Notes: a model not told the origin generated them from the letters alone. DNA of 64,000 bases from Clostridiales bacterium (GCA_022775085.1 JALFJQ010000047.1:1-64000), one strand, 5' to 3'; shown: positions 46,604 to 56,151, counted from the first letter of the stretch. Translations and numbers: made by a program.

Positions 46604-46632
46604 ATTTTACTAATTAAATGCAAGAATGTCAA
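46604..46632 (-). promoter_or_regulatory. cooS operon promoter
   Basis: On the minus strand TTGACA (46632-46627), 17 bases, TAAAAT (46609-46604). Consensus -35 box and spacing. Confidence 0.65.
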
Positions 46633-46741
46633 TCGTGCATTTTCACACAATTCTTCCTATTTTCCTATCCCCCACGGGGGGATTTTTGGTGATTTTATAT
46701 GATGCGTCCATCTGCGTACCCTGCAATTCGGCAAAAAAAGA

Positions 46742-46785
46742 AGAATCCCGCCGCCGGAAACGACCGGAAACGGGAAAAGAATGAA
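46742..46785 (-). terminator. Possible terminator of the deacetylase gene
   Basis: On the minus strand a GC-rich stem formed by TCCCG / CGGGA with inner CCGG pairs is followed by TTCTTCTTTTTTT. Confidence 0.5.
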
Positions 46786-46788
46786 GTT

Positions 46789-47475
46789 TCAGGAGTTTTT
46801 TGTGGTTTGGGGAAAGCGGGAATAGGCCTGACCGGAGCGCAGCCTGACTCCCCGGATGCGTACGAGCCGGGACACGGTGACGATCTCGTAGTCCTTTTGG
46901 AGAAGCACGTCCACAATGTCCAGCGCCGCCTTTACGGAACTGTCGGACATATCATGAAGCAGCACGATGTCGCCGTCGCCCACGTTTTTCAGCACCGCCC
47001 GCTCTATGGCGGCAGTGTCGTGGGTGGCCCAGTCCCGGGGATCCACCGACCAGCCCAGAATGGCCAGATTCCGCACCTGCGCCACCTGACGCACCGCGTC
47101 GGAGCAGCAGCCTCCCGGGGGCCGGAGGAATACCGGCCGGCACCCTTCGGGCAGCAGGGTCTGGGAATCCTCCAGCTCTTGGGCAATGGCCCTGCGGCTC
47201 ATGGATTGCATATTCTTATGGGTGTAGCCGTGGTAGCCGATCTCGTGGCCCTCGTCCACGATTCTCTGGGTCAAATCGGGATAGTCTTTCATTCGGTAGC
47301 CGCACAGCAGGAAGGTGGCCTGGACACCCCGGTCATACAGTCCGTCCAGCAGCTTTCGGGTGTATTTTCCCGAGGGACCGTCGTCAAAGGTCAGGGCTAC
47401 ATATTTGGTTTCCTTCGCTTCCGCGGGCAGAATCAGCAGCGATAAGCTCAGAAAAATTGAAAGAAATTTACGCAT
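46789..47475 (-). CDS. Secreted polysaccharide deacetylase (NodB domain)
   Basis: 228 residues from ATG 47475 (GTG 47487 possible; neither has a clear ribosome site). A signal peptide covers residues 1-20. VALTFDDGPSGKYT is motif 1 with the catalytic aspartate, GHEIGYHGYTHKNM the H-x3-H zinc motif, RPPGGCCSD motif 3, and VLLHDM motif 5. Such enzymes remove acetyl groups from peptidoglycan or chitin-like sugars outside the cell. PdaA-like spore functions are possible but not shown. Confidence 0.88.
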   Translation of the reverse strand: MRKFLSIFLSLSLLILPAEAKETKYVALTFDDGPSGKYTRKLLDGLYDRGVQATFLLCGYRMKDYPDLTQRIVDEGHEIGYHGYTHKNMQSMSRRAIAQELEDSQTLLPEGCRPVFLRPPGGCCSDAVRQVAQVRNLAILGWSVDPRDWATHDTAAIERAVLKNVGDGDIVLLHDMSDSSVKAALDIVDVLLQKDYEIVTVSRLVRIRGVRLRSGQAYSRFPQTTKNS

Positions 47476-47493
47476 CAATGCCACCACACTTTC

Positions 47494-47645
47494 GTAGGGC
47501 GGGGTTACGACCCCGCCGACGCGGTTTTGATGATATAGGGCTTACGATTTGCGAGGACGGCTGGACAATGACCAACCAACAGTCATTCAGCGGGATGCCT
47601 GCAAGTACGATACGTGGTCGGCGGGGTCATGACATAAGCCCTACG
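47494..47645. repeat. Palindromic repeat, GTAGGGCGGGGT type (copy 2)
   Basis: CGTAGGGCGGGGTTACGACC at the left; GTCGGCGGGGTCATGAC and AGCCCTACG at the right. Related to the repeat at 27367. It fills the gap between two divergent genes. Confidence 0.7.
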
Positions 47646-47664
47646 CAAGGCACGGAAACTTTCG

Positions 47665-47693
47665 TTGACGGCGGATAAAAAATGGGGTATACT
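47665..47693 (+). promoter_or_regulatory. Promoter of the rlmA-prfA region
   Basis: TTGACG, 17 bases, TATACT, 21 bases ahead of the start codon. Confidence 0.6.
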
Positions 47694-47714
47694 ATACCAT
47701 TGGAGGGTTGTGAT

Positions 47715-48515
47715 ATGAACCTGGTCTGCCCAATTTGCGAAAAACCGCTGTTCCGGCAGGAAAACCGCTTTCTATGCCCGGAAAACCACAGCTTTGATAT
47801 TGCCCGGCAGGGCTACGTGAATCTTCTTCCCATTCAGCGCAAACACTCTGCCCACCCCGGGGACACCCGGGAACAGGTGCTGAGCCGCCGGGAATTCTTG
47901 TCGGGCGGCTTTTATGCCCCCATTGCCGAAGCGCTGGCTGCGGCTGCGAAAAAGTATGATGCCTGCGGCCCCATTCTGGATGTGGGCTGTGGGGAAGGCT
48001 ACTACTGTACCCGGCTGGCGAAGGCCATGAACGCCGAGCTGACCGGTCTGGACATTTCTAAGGACGCGGTGCGCTGCGCCGCCGGAAAGTACAAGGATGC
48101 CCGGTGGCTGTGCGCGACTGCCGCCCAGATCCCCGTGGAGGATGGGGCCGCGGGACTGCTGACCAGCCTGTTCGCAATTACGCTACCTGAGGAATTTCAC
48201 CGGGTTTTGCGGAAAAACGGCCTGTTTTTTCAGGTTTTGGCGGCACAGGATCATCTGCTGGGGCTGAAGAAGATCATTTACGACCAGCTGATTTTCCGGG
48301 AGAAGGATACGATTCCGGAACTGCCGGGCTTTGCCCTGCTGGAATCCATTCCCATCCGATTTACCTTCACGGTGGAAGGGTCGCAGGTGCAGAATCTGTT
48401 CGCCATGACACCCCATCTGTTCCGTGTGAGTAAAGCCGGCGCGGATCGTCTGCGCGAAACCCAGTCCCTGACAGATACGGCAAGCTGCGTGCTGAATGTG
48501 TTCCGGCGTACATAA
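47715..48515 (+). CDS. RlmA-like 23S rRNA (guanine-N1)-methyltransferase
   Basis: 266 residues from ATG 47715 behind GGAGGG. The N-terminal zinc site is CPICEKPLFRQENRFLCPEN with a following HSFD histidine, then QGYVNLLP, all typical of RlmA. The SAM motif is ILDVGCGEGYYCTRLA and ELTGLDISKDAVRCA. Members methylate G745 or G748 in helix 35 of 23S rRNA, which can affect macrolide binding. The specific position is inferred from family. Confidence 0.85.
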   Translation: MNLVCPICEKPLFRQENRFLCPENHSFDIARQGYVNLLPIQRKHSAHPGDTREQVLSRREFLSGGFYAPIAEALAAAAKKYDACGPILDVGCGEGYYCTRLAKAMNAELTGLDISKDAVRCAAGKYKDARWLCATAAQIPVEDGAAGLLTSLFAITLPEEFHRVLRKNGLFFQVLAAQDHLLGLKKIIYDQLIFREKDTIPELPGFALLESIPIRFTFTVEGSQVQNLFAMTPHLFRVSKAGADRLRETQSLTDTASCVLNVFRRT

Positions 48516-48575
48516 TATCCCCGCGGATTCAGTGTTGTATGTCTGGTAAAAAGTCGAAATAACGGAGAAATGTGA

Positions 48576-49637
48576 ATGCTGAACAAATTACAGGCAATCT
48601 GCAATAAATATGAAGAGCTGTGCGCCCGTTCTGAACAGCCGGATTTCTACGCCGACCCTCAGAAGGCGGCGAAGCAGCTGCGGGAGAAGAACGATCTGGA
48701 ACCCATCGTGGAATGCTATCAGGCCTACCGGCAGGCGGAGACTGACATGGCTGACGCCCAGGAGCTGATGACTGACCCGGAAATGAAGGAGCTGTGTCAG
48801 GAGACCTATGCCCAGGCCAAGGCAGCCAAAGAGGAACTCTATGAAAAGCTGCAAATCCTGCTTCTGCCGAAAGACCCCAATGATGAAAAAAGCGTCATCG
48901 TGGAGATCCGCGGCGGCGTGGGCGGCGAGGAAAGCGCGCTATTTGCCCACAGTTTGTTCCGGATGTACTCCATGTATGCCGCGAAAATGGGCTGGAGTGT
49001 GGAGCTGCTCAATTATAACGAAACGGAACTGGGGGGCGTGAAGGAGGCGGACTTTGTCATCAATGGACGGGGGGCCTACTCCCGGATGAAGTACGAGTCC
49101 GGCGTCCACCGGGTGCAGCGGGTGCCGGAGACGGAATCCGGCGGCCGGGTGCACACCTCCACAGCCACCGTGGCGGTGCTGCCGGAGATGGAAGAGGTGG
49201 ACGTGCAGATCAATCCCGCGGATATTGAAATGCAGGTCTACCGGGCCAGCGGCGCCGGAGGCCAGCACGTCAACAAAACCAGCTCCGCCGTGCGCCTGAT
49301 TCACAAGCCCACGGGCATCGTGGTAGCCTGTCAGGAGGAACGCTCTCAGGTGCAGAACCGGGAAAAATGTATGCGGATGCTGGCATCCAAGCTCTATGAA
49401 ATGGAGCAGGAGAAGAAAGACAGCGAGGTCACCGGCCTGCGCCGCTCTCAGGTGGGCACGGGCATGCGCAATGAGCGCATCCGCACCTACAATTTCCCCC
49501 AGGGCCGGGTCACCGACCACCGGGTGAATCTGACGCTGTACCGTATCGACTCCGTCATGGACGGTGATTTGGACGAGATCATCAACGCCCTCGCCACCGC
49601 CGATCAGGCGGAGAAGCTGAAAAATTCGCATTCATGA
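48576..49637 (+). CDS. prfA: Peptide chain release factor 1
   Basis: 353 residues from ATG 48576. GAGGQHVNKTSSAVRLIHKP has the GGQ motif that triggers peptide release. The codon-recognition P-x-T motif region is RVPETESGGRVHTS in domain 2 near residue 180. QVGTGMRNERIRTYNFPQGR is standard. It terminates at UAA and UAG. Length and ends are normal. It is 60 bases after the rRNA methyltransferase and probably in the same operon. Confidence 0.95.
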   Translation: MLNKLQAICNKYEELCARSEQPDFYADPQKAAKQLREKNDLEPIVECYQAYRQAETDMADAQELMTDPEMKELCQETYAQAKAAKEELYEKLQILLLPKDPNDEKSVIVEIRGGVGGEESALFAHSLFRMYSMYAAKMGWSVELLNYNETELGGVKEADFVINGRGAYSRMKYESGVHRVQRVPETESGGRVHTSTATVAVLPEMEEVDVQINPADIEMQVYRASGAGGQHVNKTSSAVRLIHKPTGIVVACQEERSQVQNREKCMRMLASKLYEMEQEKKDSEVTGLRRSQVGTGMRNERIRTYNFPQGRVTDHRVNLTLYRIDSVMDGDLDEIINALATADQAEKLKNSHS

Positions 49638-49679
49638 GGCGTATGTTATGATTATGCCCCATGCTGACGAAAAATGAAC

Positions 49680-49790
49680 CCGTAGGGGGCGCTGCCCACA
49701 TCGCCCCTTTGTAAATGCTTCGATTTCGCCGCAAGGTCAAGATTATCGTTGAGTTGTACCGCGGGCCGATGTGGGCATCGGCTCCTACGG
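49680..49790. repeat. Palindromic repeat, GCCGATGTGGGCATCGG type (copy 2)
   Basis: CGTAGGGGGCGCTGCCCACA at the left and GCCGATGTGGGCATCGGCTC at the right are inverted, ending CCTACGG. The inner TTTGTAAATG matches the copy at 36886. It separates prfA from tsaE. Confidence 0.75.
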
Positions 49791-49807
49791 TAGGGAGATA
49801 TACGATT

Positions 49808-50245
49808 ATGGAATATATAACCAATTCCCCGGAGGAAACGGAAAAACTGGGGGCAGCGCTGGCGGAAAAGCTCACGCCGGGCACGGTGATTGCTTACCGG
49901 GGCGACCTTGGTGCGGGGAAGACCGCCTTCACCCGGGGCCTGGCCCGGGGGCTGGGCTGTGAGGAGATGGTCACCAGCCCTACTTATACCATTGTCAATG
50001 AATACTTAGGCGGGCGGCTTCCCCTGTTCCATTTTGATATGTACCGCCTTGCGTCCAGCGACGATCTGTGGGACATCGGCTGGGAGGACTATCTGGAACG
50101 GGGCGGAGTTTGTGCCGTGGAGTGGAGCGAAAATGTGGCGGAGGCCATGGAGGGCGCAATCACCGTGACCATCGAAAAGCTGGGGGAGGATACCCGCCGC
50201 ATCACCATCGAAGGGGGAGAGAAATTTGCTGATTTTAGCCTTTGA
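49808..50245 (+). CDS. tsaE: tRNA threonylcarbamoyladenosine biosynthesis ATPase TsaE
   Basis: 145 residues from ATG 49808 (AGGGAGATATACGATT). YRGDLGAGKTAFTRGLARGL is Walker A, TSPTYTIVNEYLG and FHFDMYRL are family motifs, and WSENVAEAM ends the fold. It works with TsaB and TsaD to make t6A37 in ANN-decoding tRNAs. It overlaps the next gene, tsaB; TsaD is not adjacent. An in-frame frame upstream lies in a repeat and is rejected. Confidence 0.93.
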   Translation: MEYITNSPEETEKLGAALAEKLTPGTVIAYRGDLGAGKTAFTRGLARGLGCEEMVTSPTYTIVNEYLGGRLPLFHFDMYRLASSDDLWDIGWEDYLERGGVCAVEWSENVAEAMEGAITVTIEKLGEDTRRITIEGGEKFADFSL

Positions 50246-50939
50246 GACCAGCGCGAAAGCGGCCTCCGTGGCCCTGCTGGAGGACGGAAAGCTTCTGGGA
50301 GAAAGCTACCAGAATACCGGTCTGACCCACAGTCAGACCCTGATGGTCATGGCGGAAAATCTGCTTTCTCAATGCGGAAAAACCGCAGAGGACGTGACCG
50401 CGGCCGCCGTGGCGGCAGGCCCCGGTTCCTTTACCGGGGTGCGCATCGGCGTGGCCGCCGCCAAAGGCTTCGCCTGGGGCCGGGAAATTCCCTGCTATGG
50501 CGTGTCCACCCTGGAAGCCATGGCCCTGAGTCTGGGCGCATATCAGGGTTACGTCTGCCCCTGCATGGACGCCCGGAGAAGTCAGGTCTACAACGCGCTG
50601 TTTTATGTAAATCAAGGACAGATACGCCGTATCCGGGAGGACCGGGCCATTTCCCTGGCGGAATTAGGGGCTGAACTGAAAAATTTGACAGAACCCATTT
50701 TTCTGGTTGGCGACGGCAGCAATCTGTGTTATAATACACTATCAGCGAGTGTTCCCAATTTGGTTCTGCCGCCGGAGCACCGGATGCACCAGCGGGCTGG
50801 CGGCGTGGGCCTGGCGGCGCAAAAACAGGCAGAGGCGGGTGATCCCGGCGATGCCAACGCCCTGGCCCCCAACTACCTGCGGCTGTCCCAGGCCGAGCGG
50901 GAACGCGCGGAACGAATGAAGTCAGAAGAACTGAAATAA
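50226..50939 (+). CDS. tsaB: tRNA threonylcarbamoyladenosine biosynthesis protein TsaB
   Basis: 237 residues from TTG 50226 behind GGGGGAGAGAAA, overlapping tsaE by 20 bases. ILAFETSAKAASVALLEDG opens the ASKHA fold; GLTHSQTLM and AAGPGSFTGVRIGVAAAKG are TsaB signatures. It is the scaffold partner of TsaD. The last quarter (after 50750) is less conserved, rich in alanine and charged residues. Confidence 0.92.
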   Translation: MLILAFETSAKAASVALLEDGKLLGESYQNTGLTHSQTLMVMAENLLSQCGKTAEDVTAAAVAAGPGSFTGVRIGVAAAKGFAWGREIPCYGVSTLEAMALSLGAYQGYVCPCMDARRSQVYNALFYVNQGQIRRIREDRAISLAELGAELKNLTEPIFLVGDGSNLCYNTLSASVPNLVLPPEHRMHQRAGGVGLAAQKQAEAGDPGDANALAPNYLRLSQAERERAERMKSEELK

Positions 50940-50966
50940 AATAACGGAATAAAGGAGAAAGATACC

Positions 50967-51596
50967 ATGGCAAACGTTACTGTCCTCGATCATCCCCTGA
51001 TTCAGCACAAGCTGGCGATTCTGCGCAGCAAGGACACCCCCGTCAAGGAATTCCGGGAGCTGGTGGGCGAAATCGCCGGCCTGATGTGCTACGAAGCCAC
51101 CCGGAACCTGCCCACCAAGGAAGTCAAGGTGGAGACCCCCATCACCACCGCCACCTGCCGGATGCTGGCGGGCAAAAAAATGGCTATCGTTCCCATTCTC
51201 CGCGCGGGTCTGGGCATGGTGGACAGCATGGTGGCCCTGATCCCCTCCGCAAAGATCGGCCATATCGGCCTGTACCGGGATCCCGAGACCCACAAGCCCG
51301 TGGAATACTACTGCAAGCTGCCCGATGACATCGGCAACCGGCAGGTGTTCGTGGTGGATCCCATGCTGGCTACCGGCGGCAGCGCCATCGCCGCCATCGA
51401 TTTTCTCAAGCAGCACGGCTGCAAGCAGATCATCATGATGAACATCATCGGCTGCCCCGAGGGCGTGAAGGCCGTCACCGCGGCCCATCCCGACGTGGAC
51501 ATCTATCTTGCCGCCATGGACGAGAAGCTGAACGCCAACGCCTACATCGTTCCCGGCCTGGGCGACGCCGGTGACCGGATTTTCGGTACGAAGTAA
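50967..51596 (+). CDS. upp: Uracil phosphoribosyltransferase
   Basis: 209 residues from ATG 50967 behind [27 protein letters not shown] and [20 protein letters not shown] (PRPP loop) are signatures; [16 protein letters not shown] is the standard C-terminus. It salvages uracil to UMP. It lies 27 bases after tsaB. Confidence 0.96.
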   Translation: MANVTVLDHPLIQHKLAILRSKDTPVKEFRELVGEIAGLMCYEATRNLPTKEVKVETPITTATCRMLAGKKMAIVPILRAGLGMVDSMVALIPSAKIGHIGLYRDPETHKPVEYYCKLPDDIGNRQVFVVDPMLATGGSAIAAIDFLKQHGCKQIIMMNIIGCPEGVKAVTAAHPDVDIYLAAMDEKLNANAYIVPGLGDAGDRIFGTK

Positions 51597-51636
51597 AACG
51601 TATAAATAATGAGGCTGTGAAAAACAGCCCGTGAAA

Positions 51637-51672
51637 AACGGAGGATTCCGGGAATGGGATCCTCCGTTGACA
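51637..51672 (+). terminator. upp terminator
   Basis: AACGGAGGAT (51637-51646) pairs with ATCCTCCGTT (51659-51668), then GACATTTTC. Confidence 0.65.
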
Positions 51673-51729
51673 TTTTCTGTGCATTTTGCCTGTGGAATAC
51701 TTTTTGCGAAAAAAGTGAACGCACTAACC

Positions 51730-52028
51730 ATATCCTCAGGAAATTGTGGATTTCCTGGGGATATTTTTCCGATTTATTCCAGGCTTTTTACGCTGCTTCT
51801 CCGCCAAATTGATTCCCTTTTATAGGTGCAGATCTCAGAAAATAAAACCATTTCCCATTGGGACAGACCATATACCCCTCATGGTCAATAGCAAAGTTAC
51901 AAGCTCTGTAGGGGTTATCCCGGTATTTGCTGTCCTTATAACACCAAAGGGCTGGTTTTTTCCACTAAACCAGCCCTTTCCCTATAAATGATTTAGCAGG
52001 CTGCGCCTTTCGGCACAGCCTGCCTTTT
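51730..52028. other. Gene-free stretch with three successive hairpins
   Basis: The 51597-52364 gap holds no convincing gene. It contains hairpins ATATCCTCAGGAAA/TTTCCTGGGGATAT (51730-51764), AAAGGGCTGGTTT/AAACCAGCCCTTT (51946-51979) and GCAGGCTGCGCC/GGCACAGCCTGC (51996-52023) followed by CTTTT. The last is a good terminator. This may be a decayed region or contain a small RNA. Confidence 0.45.
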
Positions 52029-52182
52029 ACTGGAGACTTTTTTTACAGCCCCTTTTTCTGCCAAAACCCAGGTAACAGCAAAATAGTCTAATCACAAAGC
52101 AAAATCCACTAGCCGAAATAGCCACTCTCCCCTACCGGATTTTGTGAAACCGGACAAAATAATGGGGATGTGCAAAAGGGAA

Positions 52183-52212
52183 TTGACAGGTTTATCCGAT
52201 ACGTTGTAAGAT
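52183..52212 (+). promoter_or_regulatory. Predicted promoter of the YczE-like gene
   Basis: TTGACA, 18 bases, TAAGAT. The leader of about 145 bases has a short GGGCTGCCG...CGGCAGC hairpin near 52287-52308. Confidence 0.5.
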
Positions 52213-52364
52213 AACCGCAGCTGCACAAAAATGTGCAATCAGGCGGTTTTTAAGAAATCACAGATACGTCCCATATATCAAGTAAGGGGCTGCCGTCGGG
52301 CGGCAGCGCATAAGAAAACGTCCACAGCCCATTCTGAATAAGCCCCAAATAAAGGAGGAACGAC

Positions 52365-53000
52365 ATGAATCTGAAACTCTGGATCCGGCGGGTCATTCTC
52401 CTGTTGGTCGGCCTCACCATCGCCCATCTGGGCGTTACGCTGTTTTTGCTGGCGGAACTTGGTTCCGACCCCTTCAATGTGATGATCCAGGGACTGTACC
52501 GCTTCCTGCCCTGGCCGGACTTTATGACCCATGGGTATGTTCACATGGGCGTGTCCTTCGGCATCATCCTTGCACTGCTGGTCGTGGACCGGAGCTATAT
52601 CCGGATCGGCACCCTGCTGTGTATGTTTCTCGGCGGTCCCATTATTGACGCGTTCACGGCGGCGCTGGGCAGTATCATCAACGCCCGGTCTCCCATGGTG
52701 CTGCGGCTTGCCGCTTTGGTGGCAGGCTGTGTGATCCTGGCTTTCGGCATGACCGTTGTCATCAACTCCAAAGCGGGCACCGGGCCCAACGACCTGGTTG
52801 CCGTGGTCATCAGCGACAAGACCCGCCGGAAATTCGGCGCGGTCCGGATTACTGTGGACGTGTGCTTTGCCCTGACAGGCTTCCTGCTGGGGGGCACCCT
52901 GGGGCTGGGCACCATCATCTGCGCGTTCCTTGTAGGACCGGCGGCGCAGGTCTTTATGCCGGTCTCCGGGAGGGTCTGCGCGGGGGTCACCGGCGAATAA
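52365..53000 (+). CDS. YczE/YitT-type membrane protein
   Basis: 211 residues from ATG 52365 (AAAGGAGGAACGAC). Five or six membrane helices. LGVTLFLLAELGSDPFNVMIQGL, INSKAGTGPNDLV and DVCFALTGFLLGGTLGLGTI are family motifs of YczE/YyaS proteins. The function is unknown. It is adjacent to, and convergent with, the AraC regulator gene, so it is not obviously part of the sugar locus. Confidence 0.82.
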   Translation: MNLKLWIRRVILLLVGLTIAHLGVTLFLLAELGSDPFNVMIQGLYRFLPWPDFMTHGYVHMGVSFGIILALLVVDRSYIRIGTLLCMFLGGPIIDAFTAALGSIINARSPMVLRLAALVAGCVILAFGMTVVINSKAGTGPNDLVAVVISDKTRRKFGAVRITVDVCFALTGFLLGGTLGLGTIICAFLVGPAAQVFMPVSGRVCAGVTGE

Positions 53001-53008
53001 AGGCGGTA

Positions 53009-53935
53009 TCAGCCGGAAAGCCGGATATTTTTGAGTATCTCCAGGCTCTTTTCCCGGGAGTAGATCTGTTCCCGGGAGTGAAGGTTCCCGGCGGGCAGAA
53101 GATGCCCGGCGCGGGCGAACTGGGAGCAAAGCCGGTACTGCGCGGGCGTCATGCCGTAGGCGGCCTGAAAGCTGCGTGAGAAATAGCGGTAATCCGAAAA
53201 ACCGGACTCGTAGCAGATGCTGACCAGCGGCGTTTCCGTCGTGGCGATCTGCCTTCTGGCGTAGTGGAAGCGCACGGAGTTGACGTAGCTCCGGAAGGTC
53301 TGGTTCATGGCGTCCCGGACAAAGTGGGACATATAGCTCACCGTGCACCCTTCCCGTTGGGCAAACTCTGAGAGGCTGATCTTGTGCATGAAGTTTTCGT
53401 CCACATACTGCATCAGCCGTGAAAGCCGGGCGTTGCGCTGTTCGGCGCAGGCCATCTCTTCGGCGGTCATGGTGTGGCAGGGCACAAATTTCAGAAGCCG
53501 GTGCAGAATTAAGCCGCACTGGCCCACGCAGAACAGCTCGGAATAGGGCAGCTGTTCAAGATAGACCCGGGCGGTTTCCAGCATGGCCTGCCGCAGCCAG
53601 CGGTCATCCTCCGACGGCAGGCAGTTCGACAGGCGTATCTCATCCGTGTGCAGGTGGACAGTGGAGGGAAACGCCCGGGGAGCAATCTGCAGGCACAAAA
53701 ACGTGCAGGGCTGCTCCATCTCGTGAAATTCGTGAGGACAGTTGGGTGGGAACAGGATCAGCTCTCCCGGCTGAATCTCATATTTTTTCTGGGCGCAGGT
53801 GATATTCAGCGAAGCGTCCAGCACCCACAGCAGCTCCCACTCCGGATGGAGGTGTGGTGAGCGGTATTCCACCCGGTCGATAAAGATCCGCATTCCGTCA
53901 ATCTGACTCAGCGGAACGATTTCCAATTCTTCCAT
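53009..53935 (-). CDS. AraC-family regulator with cupin sensor domain
   Basis: 308 residues from ATG 53935 behind GGGAGGCCGCCC. The N-terminal cupin (about 20-110) has YRSPHLHPEWELLWV and LFPPNCPHEFHEM, the sugar-binding fold of AraC. Two helix-turn-helix units at the C-terminus include ISLSEFAQREGCTVSYMSHF and GFSDYRYFSRSFQAAYGMTP. It is divergent from the xylulokinase operon 86 bases away and most likely activates it in response to its sugar. Confidence 0.9.
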   Translation of the reverse strand: MEELEIVPLSQIDGMRIFIDRVEYRSPHLHPEWELLWVLDASLNITCAQKKYEIQPGELILFPPNCPHEFHEMEQPCTFLCLQIAPRAFPSTVHLHTDEIRLSNCLPSEDDRWLRQAMLETARVYLEQLPYSELFCVGQCGLILHRLLKFVPCHTMTAEEMACAEQRNARLSRLMQYVDENFMHKISLSEFAQREGCTVSYMSHFVRDAMNQTFRSYVNSVRFHYARRQIATTETPLVSICYESGFSDYRYFSRSFQAAYGMTPAQYRLCSQFARAGHLLPAGNLHSREQIYSREKSLEILKNIRLSG

Positions 53936-54020
53936 GGGCGGCCTCCCAAAGTGAAATGTGCCTATATCATAACAAATTCCGGAAGAAAAAGCAATGCGAT
54001 CCAACAAAGGAGCGAAAACT

Positions 54021-55505
54021 ATGAAGCTGTATATCGGTGTTGATCTGGGCACCTCCGCTGTCAAGCTGCTGCTGATGGACGCTCAGGGAGAAATCAAAAA
54101 TGTGGTTTCCAAGGAATATCCGCTGGAGTTTCCCCAGCCCGGCTGGAGCCAGCAGAATCCCGAGGACTGGCGCAGGGCCGTCATGGAGGGCATTCCCGAA
54201 CTGCTTAGCGGCTTTGACGGCGGGGAGGTTGCCGGCATCGGCTGCGGCGGTCAGATGCACGGACTGGTGGTGCTGGATAAGGACGATAACGTCATTCGTC
54301 CCGCAATTCTGTGGAACGACGGCAGAACTGCCAAGCAGGTGGATTATCTGAATAATGTCATTGGCAAGGACAGGCTGTCCGCCTGGACAGCCAATATCGC
54401 TTTTGCTGGCTTTACCGCTCCGAAAATCCTGTGGATGCGGGAAAACGAGCCGGAAAATTTTGCGAAAATCGCAAAAATCATGCTGCCAAAGGATTATGTA
54501 AACTACATTCTTACCGGTGCCCACGCCTGCGACTATTCCGATGCCTCCGGAACGCTCCTTTTGAACGTGGAGTACAAATGCTGGTCCAGGGAAATGCTGG
54601 ACATCTGCGGTATATCCGAAAGCCAGATGCCCAAGCTTTTTGAAAGCTATGAGAGCATCGGCACCGTGAAACCGGAAATCGCAAAGTCCTTGGGCGTTCC
54701 CGAAACCACCAGGGTCTGCGCAGGCGCGGGGGACAACGCCGCCGCTGCCATCGGCACCGGTGTAGTGGGCGAGGGTGGCTGCAACATCAGCCTTGGCACC
54801 TCCGGTACCGTGTTCATTTCCTCTGAGAAATTCGGCGTAGATAAAAACAACGCTCTTCACGCCTTTGCTCACGCCGACGGCGGCTATCATCTCATGGGCT
54901 GTATGCTTTCCGCCGCCTCCTGCAACAAGTGGCTCATGGAGGAAATCTTCAAAACCACCGACTACGCTGCCGAGCAAGCCCCCATTACGGAGGATAAACT
55001 GGGCGAAAACCACGTCTACTTCCTGCCCTATCTTATGGGTGAGCGCAGTCCCATCAACGACACCTGCGCAAGAGGCGCCTTCATCGGCATGACCATGGAC
55101 ACCACCCGTGCGGACTTGACACAGGCGGTTCTGGAGGGCGTGGCCTTTGCCATCCGGGACAGTGTGGAAGTGGCAAGAAGTCTTGGCATCGAAATCAAGT
55201 CCTCCAGAATCTGCGGCGGCGGCGCGAAAAGCCCCCTGTGGAAGCAGATCATGGCAAACGTTCTGAATATCGAACTGCAATGTCTGGAATCCGAGCAGGG
55301 CCCCGGCATGGGCGGTGCCATGCTGGCCATGGTGGCCTGCGGCGAGTATCCCAATGTACAGGCCGCCTGCGGCAGGATCGTCCGGGTGACCTCCAAAGTC
55401 TGTCCGGAGCCGAAACTGGCCGCAAAATATGAAAAACGCTATGGGCAGTTTAAACAAATTTATCCTTCCTGCAAGCAAGTATTTGCAAACTTCGCAAAGG
55501 AGTGA
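54021..55505 (+). CDS. xylB: Xylulokinase (FGGY family)
   Basis: 494 residues from ATG 54021 behind AAAGGAGCG. YIGVDLGTSAVKLLLMD is the ATP-binding start; GGQMHGLVVLD and ILWNDGRTAKQ are the xylulokinase substrate motifs; CAGAGDNAAAAIGTG and GGGAKSPLWKQI follow. It phosphorylates D-xylulose, though the isomerase in this operon is fucose-isomerase-like, so the ketose could be another pentulose. First gene of a five-gene operon. Confidence 0.92.
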   Translation: MKLYIGVDLGTSAVKLLLMDAQGEIKNVVSKEYPLEFPQPGWSQQNPEDWRRAVMEGIPELLSGFDGGEVAGIGCGGQMHGLVVLDKDDNVIRPAILWNDGRTAKQVDYLNNVIGKDRLSAWTANIAFAGFTAPKILWMRENEPENFAKIAKIMLPKDYVNYILTGAHACDYSDASGTLLLNVEYKCWSREMLDICGISESQMPKLFESYESIGTVKPEIAKSLGVPETTRVCAGAGDNAAAAIGTGVVGEGGCNISLGTSGTVFISSEKFGVDKNNALHAFAHADGGYHLMGCMLSAASCNKWLMEEIFKTTDYAAEQAPITEDKLGENHVYFLPYLMGERSPINDTCARGAFIGMTMDTTRADLTQAVLEGVAFAIRDSVEVARSLGIEIKSSRICGGGAKSPLWKQIMANVLNIELQCLESEQGPGMGGAMLAMVACGEYPNVQAACGRIVRVTSKVCPEPKLAAKYEKRYGQFKQIYPSCKQVFANFAKE

Positions 55506-55509
55506 TATA

Positions 55510-56151
55510 ATGATGAAAATCTATTCTGTATTCGATCCCGAATTCAAGCCCTTCGGTCAGGTGGTCACCGGCATGGACGATACCGCGGCGGAAATCCTGT
55601 CCGTTTTGAAGGACAGTCCTCAAGGCCCCGGCGTGGACTATGTTCCCGAATATGAGCCGCTGCAGGAGCTGCCCGCCATGGTGGAGATCAGCGAACACTG
55701 CTACGGCGGAATGCCCGTGCAGCTGGGCTGGTGCAACGGCTTCAATACGAAGCTCAACTGTCTGGAATATCACCGTGACAGCGAGTTTAACCTGGGCACC
55801 GAGGACTTTCTCCTCCTGCTGGCCCGTCAGGACGAAATCGTGGACGGCATTCTGGATACCTCCAAGGTCAAGGCATTCCGGGTCCCCGCCGGCGTGCTGA
55901 TCGAGGTGTTTGCCACGTCCCTGCACTATGCCCCCTGCCACTGTGACCCCAGCAGGGGTTTCCGGGTGCTGGTGGCCCTGCCCATGGGCACCAACACCGA
56001 AAAGCCGGACATCACCCCCAGAAGTCCCGAAGATAAACTGCTCTGGGCAAGGAACAAGTGGCTGCTGGCCCACCCGGAATCCGTCGAAGCCAGGCAGGGC
56101 GCCTATATCGGTCTGGCCGGTGAAAATATTGACATTGCAAAATACATTTGA
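55510..56151 (+). CDS. DUF4867 family protein
   Basis: 213 residues from ATG 55510 (AAAGGAGTGATATA) or ATG 55513. The body is cupin-like: NCLEYHRDSEFNLGTEDF, AFRVPAGVLIEVFATSLHYA and PCHCDPSRGFRVLVALP with histidine and glutamate candidates for a metal. I recall DUF4867 proteins next to sugar isomerases and kinases in Clostridia, with no proven activity. Between the kinase and isomerase it might be an epimerase, mutarotase or sugar-specific isomerase. Confidence 0.8.
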   Translation: MMKIYSVFDPEFKPFGQVVTGMDDTAAEILSVLKDSPQGPGVDYVPEYEPLQELPAMVEISEHCYGGMPVQLGWCNGFNTKLNCLEYHRDSEFNLGTEDFLLLLARQDEIVDGILDTSKVKAFRVPAGVLIEVFATSLHYAPCHCDPSRGFRVLVALPMGTNTEKPDITPRSPEDKLLWARNKWLLAHPESVEARQGAYIGLAGENIDIAKYI

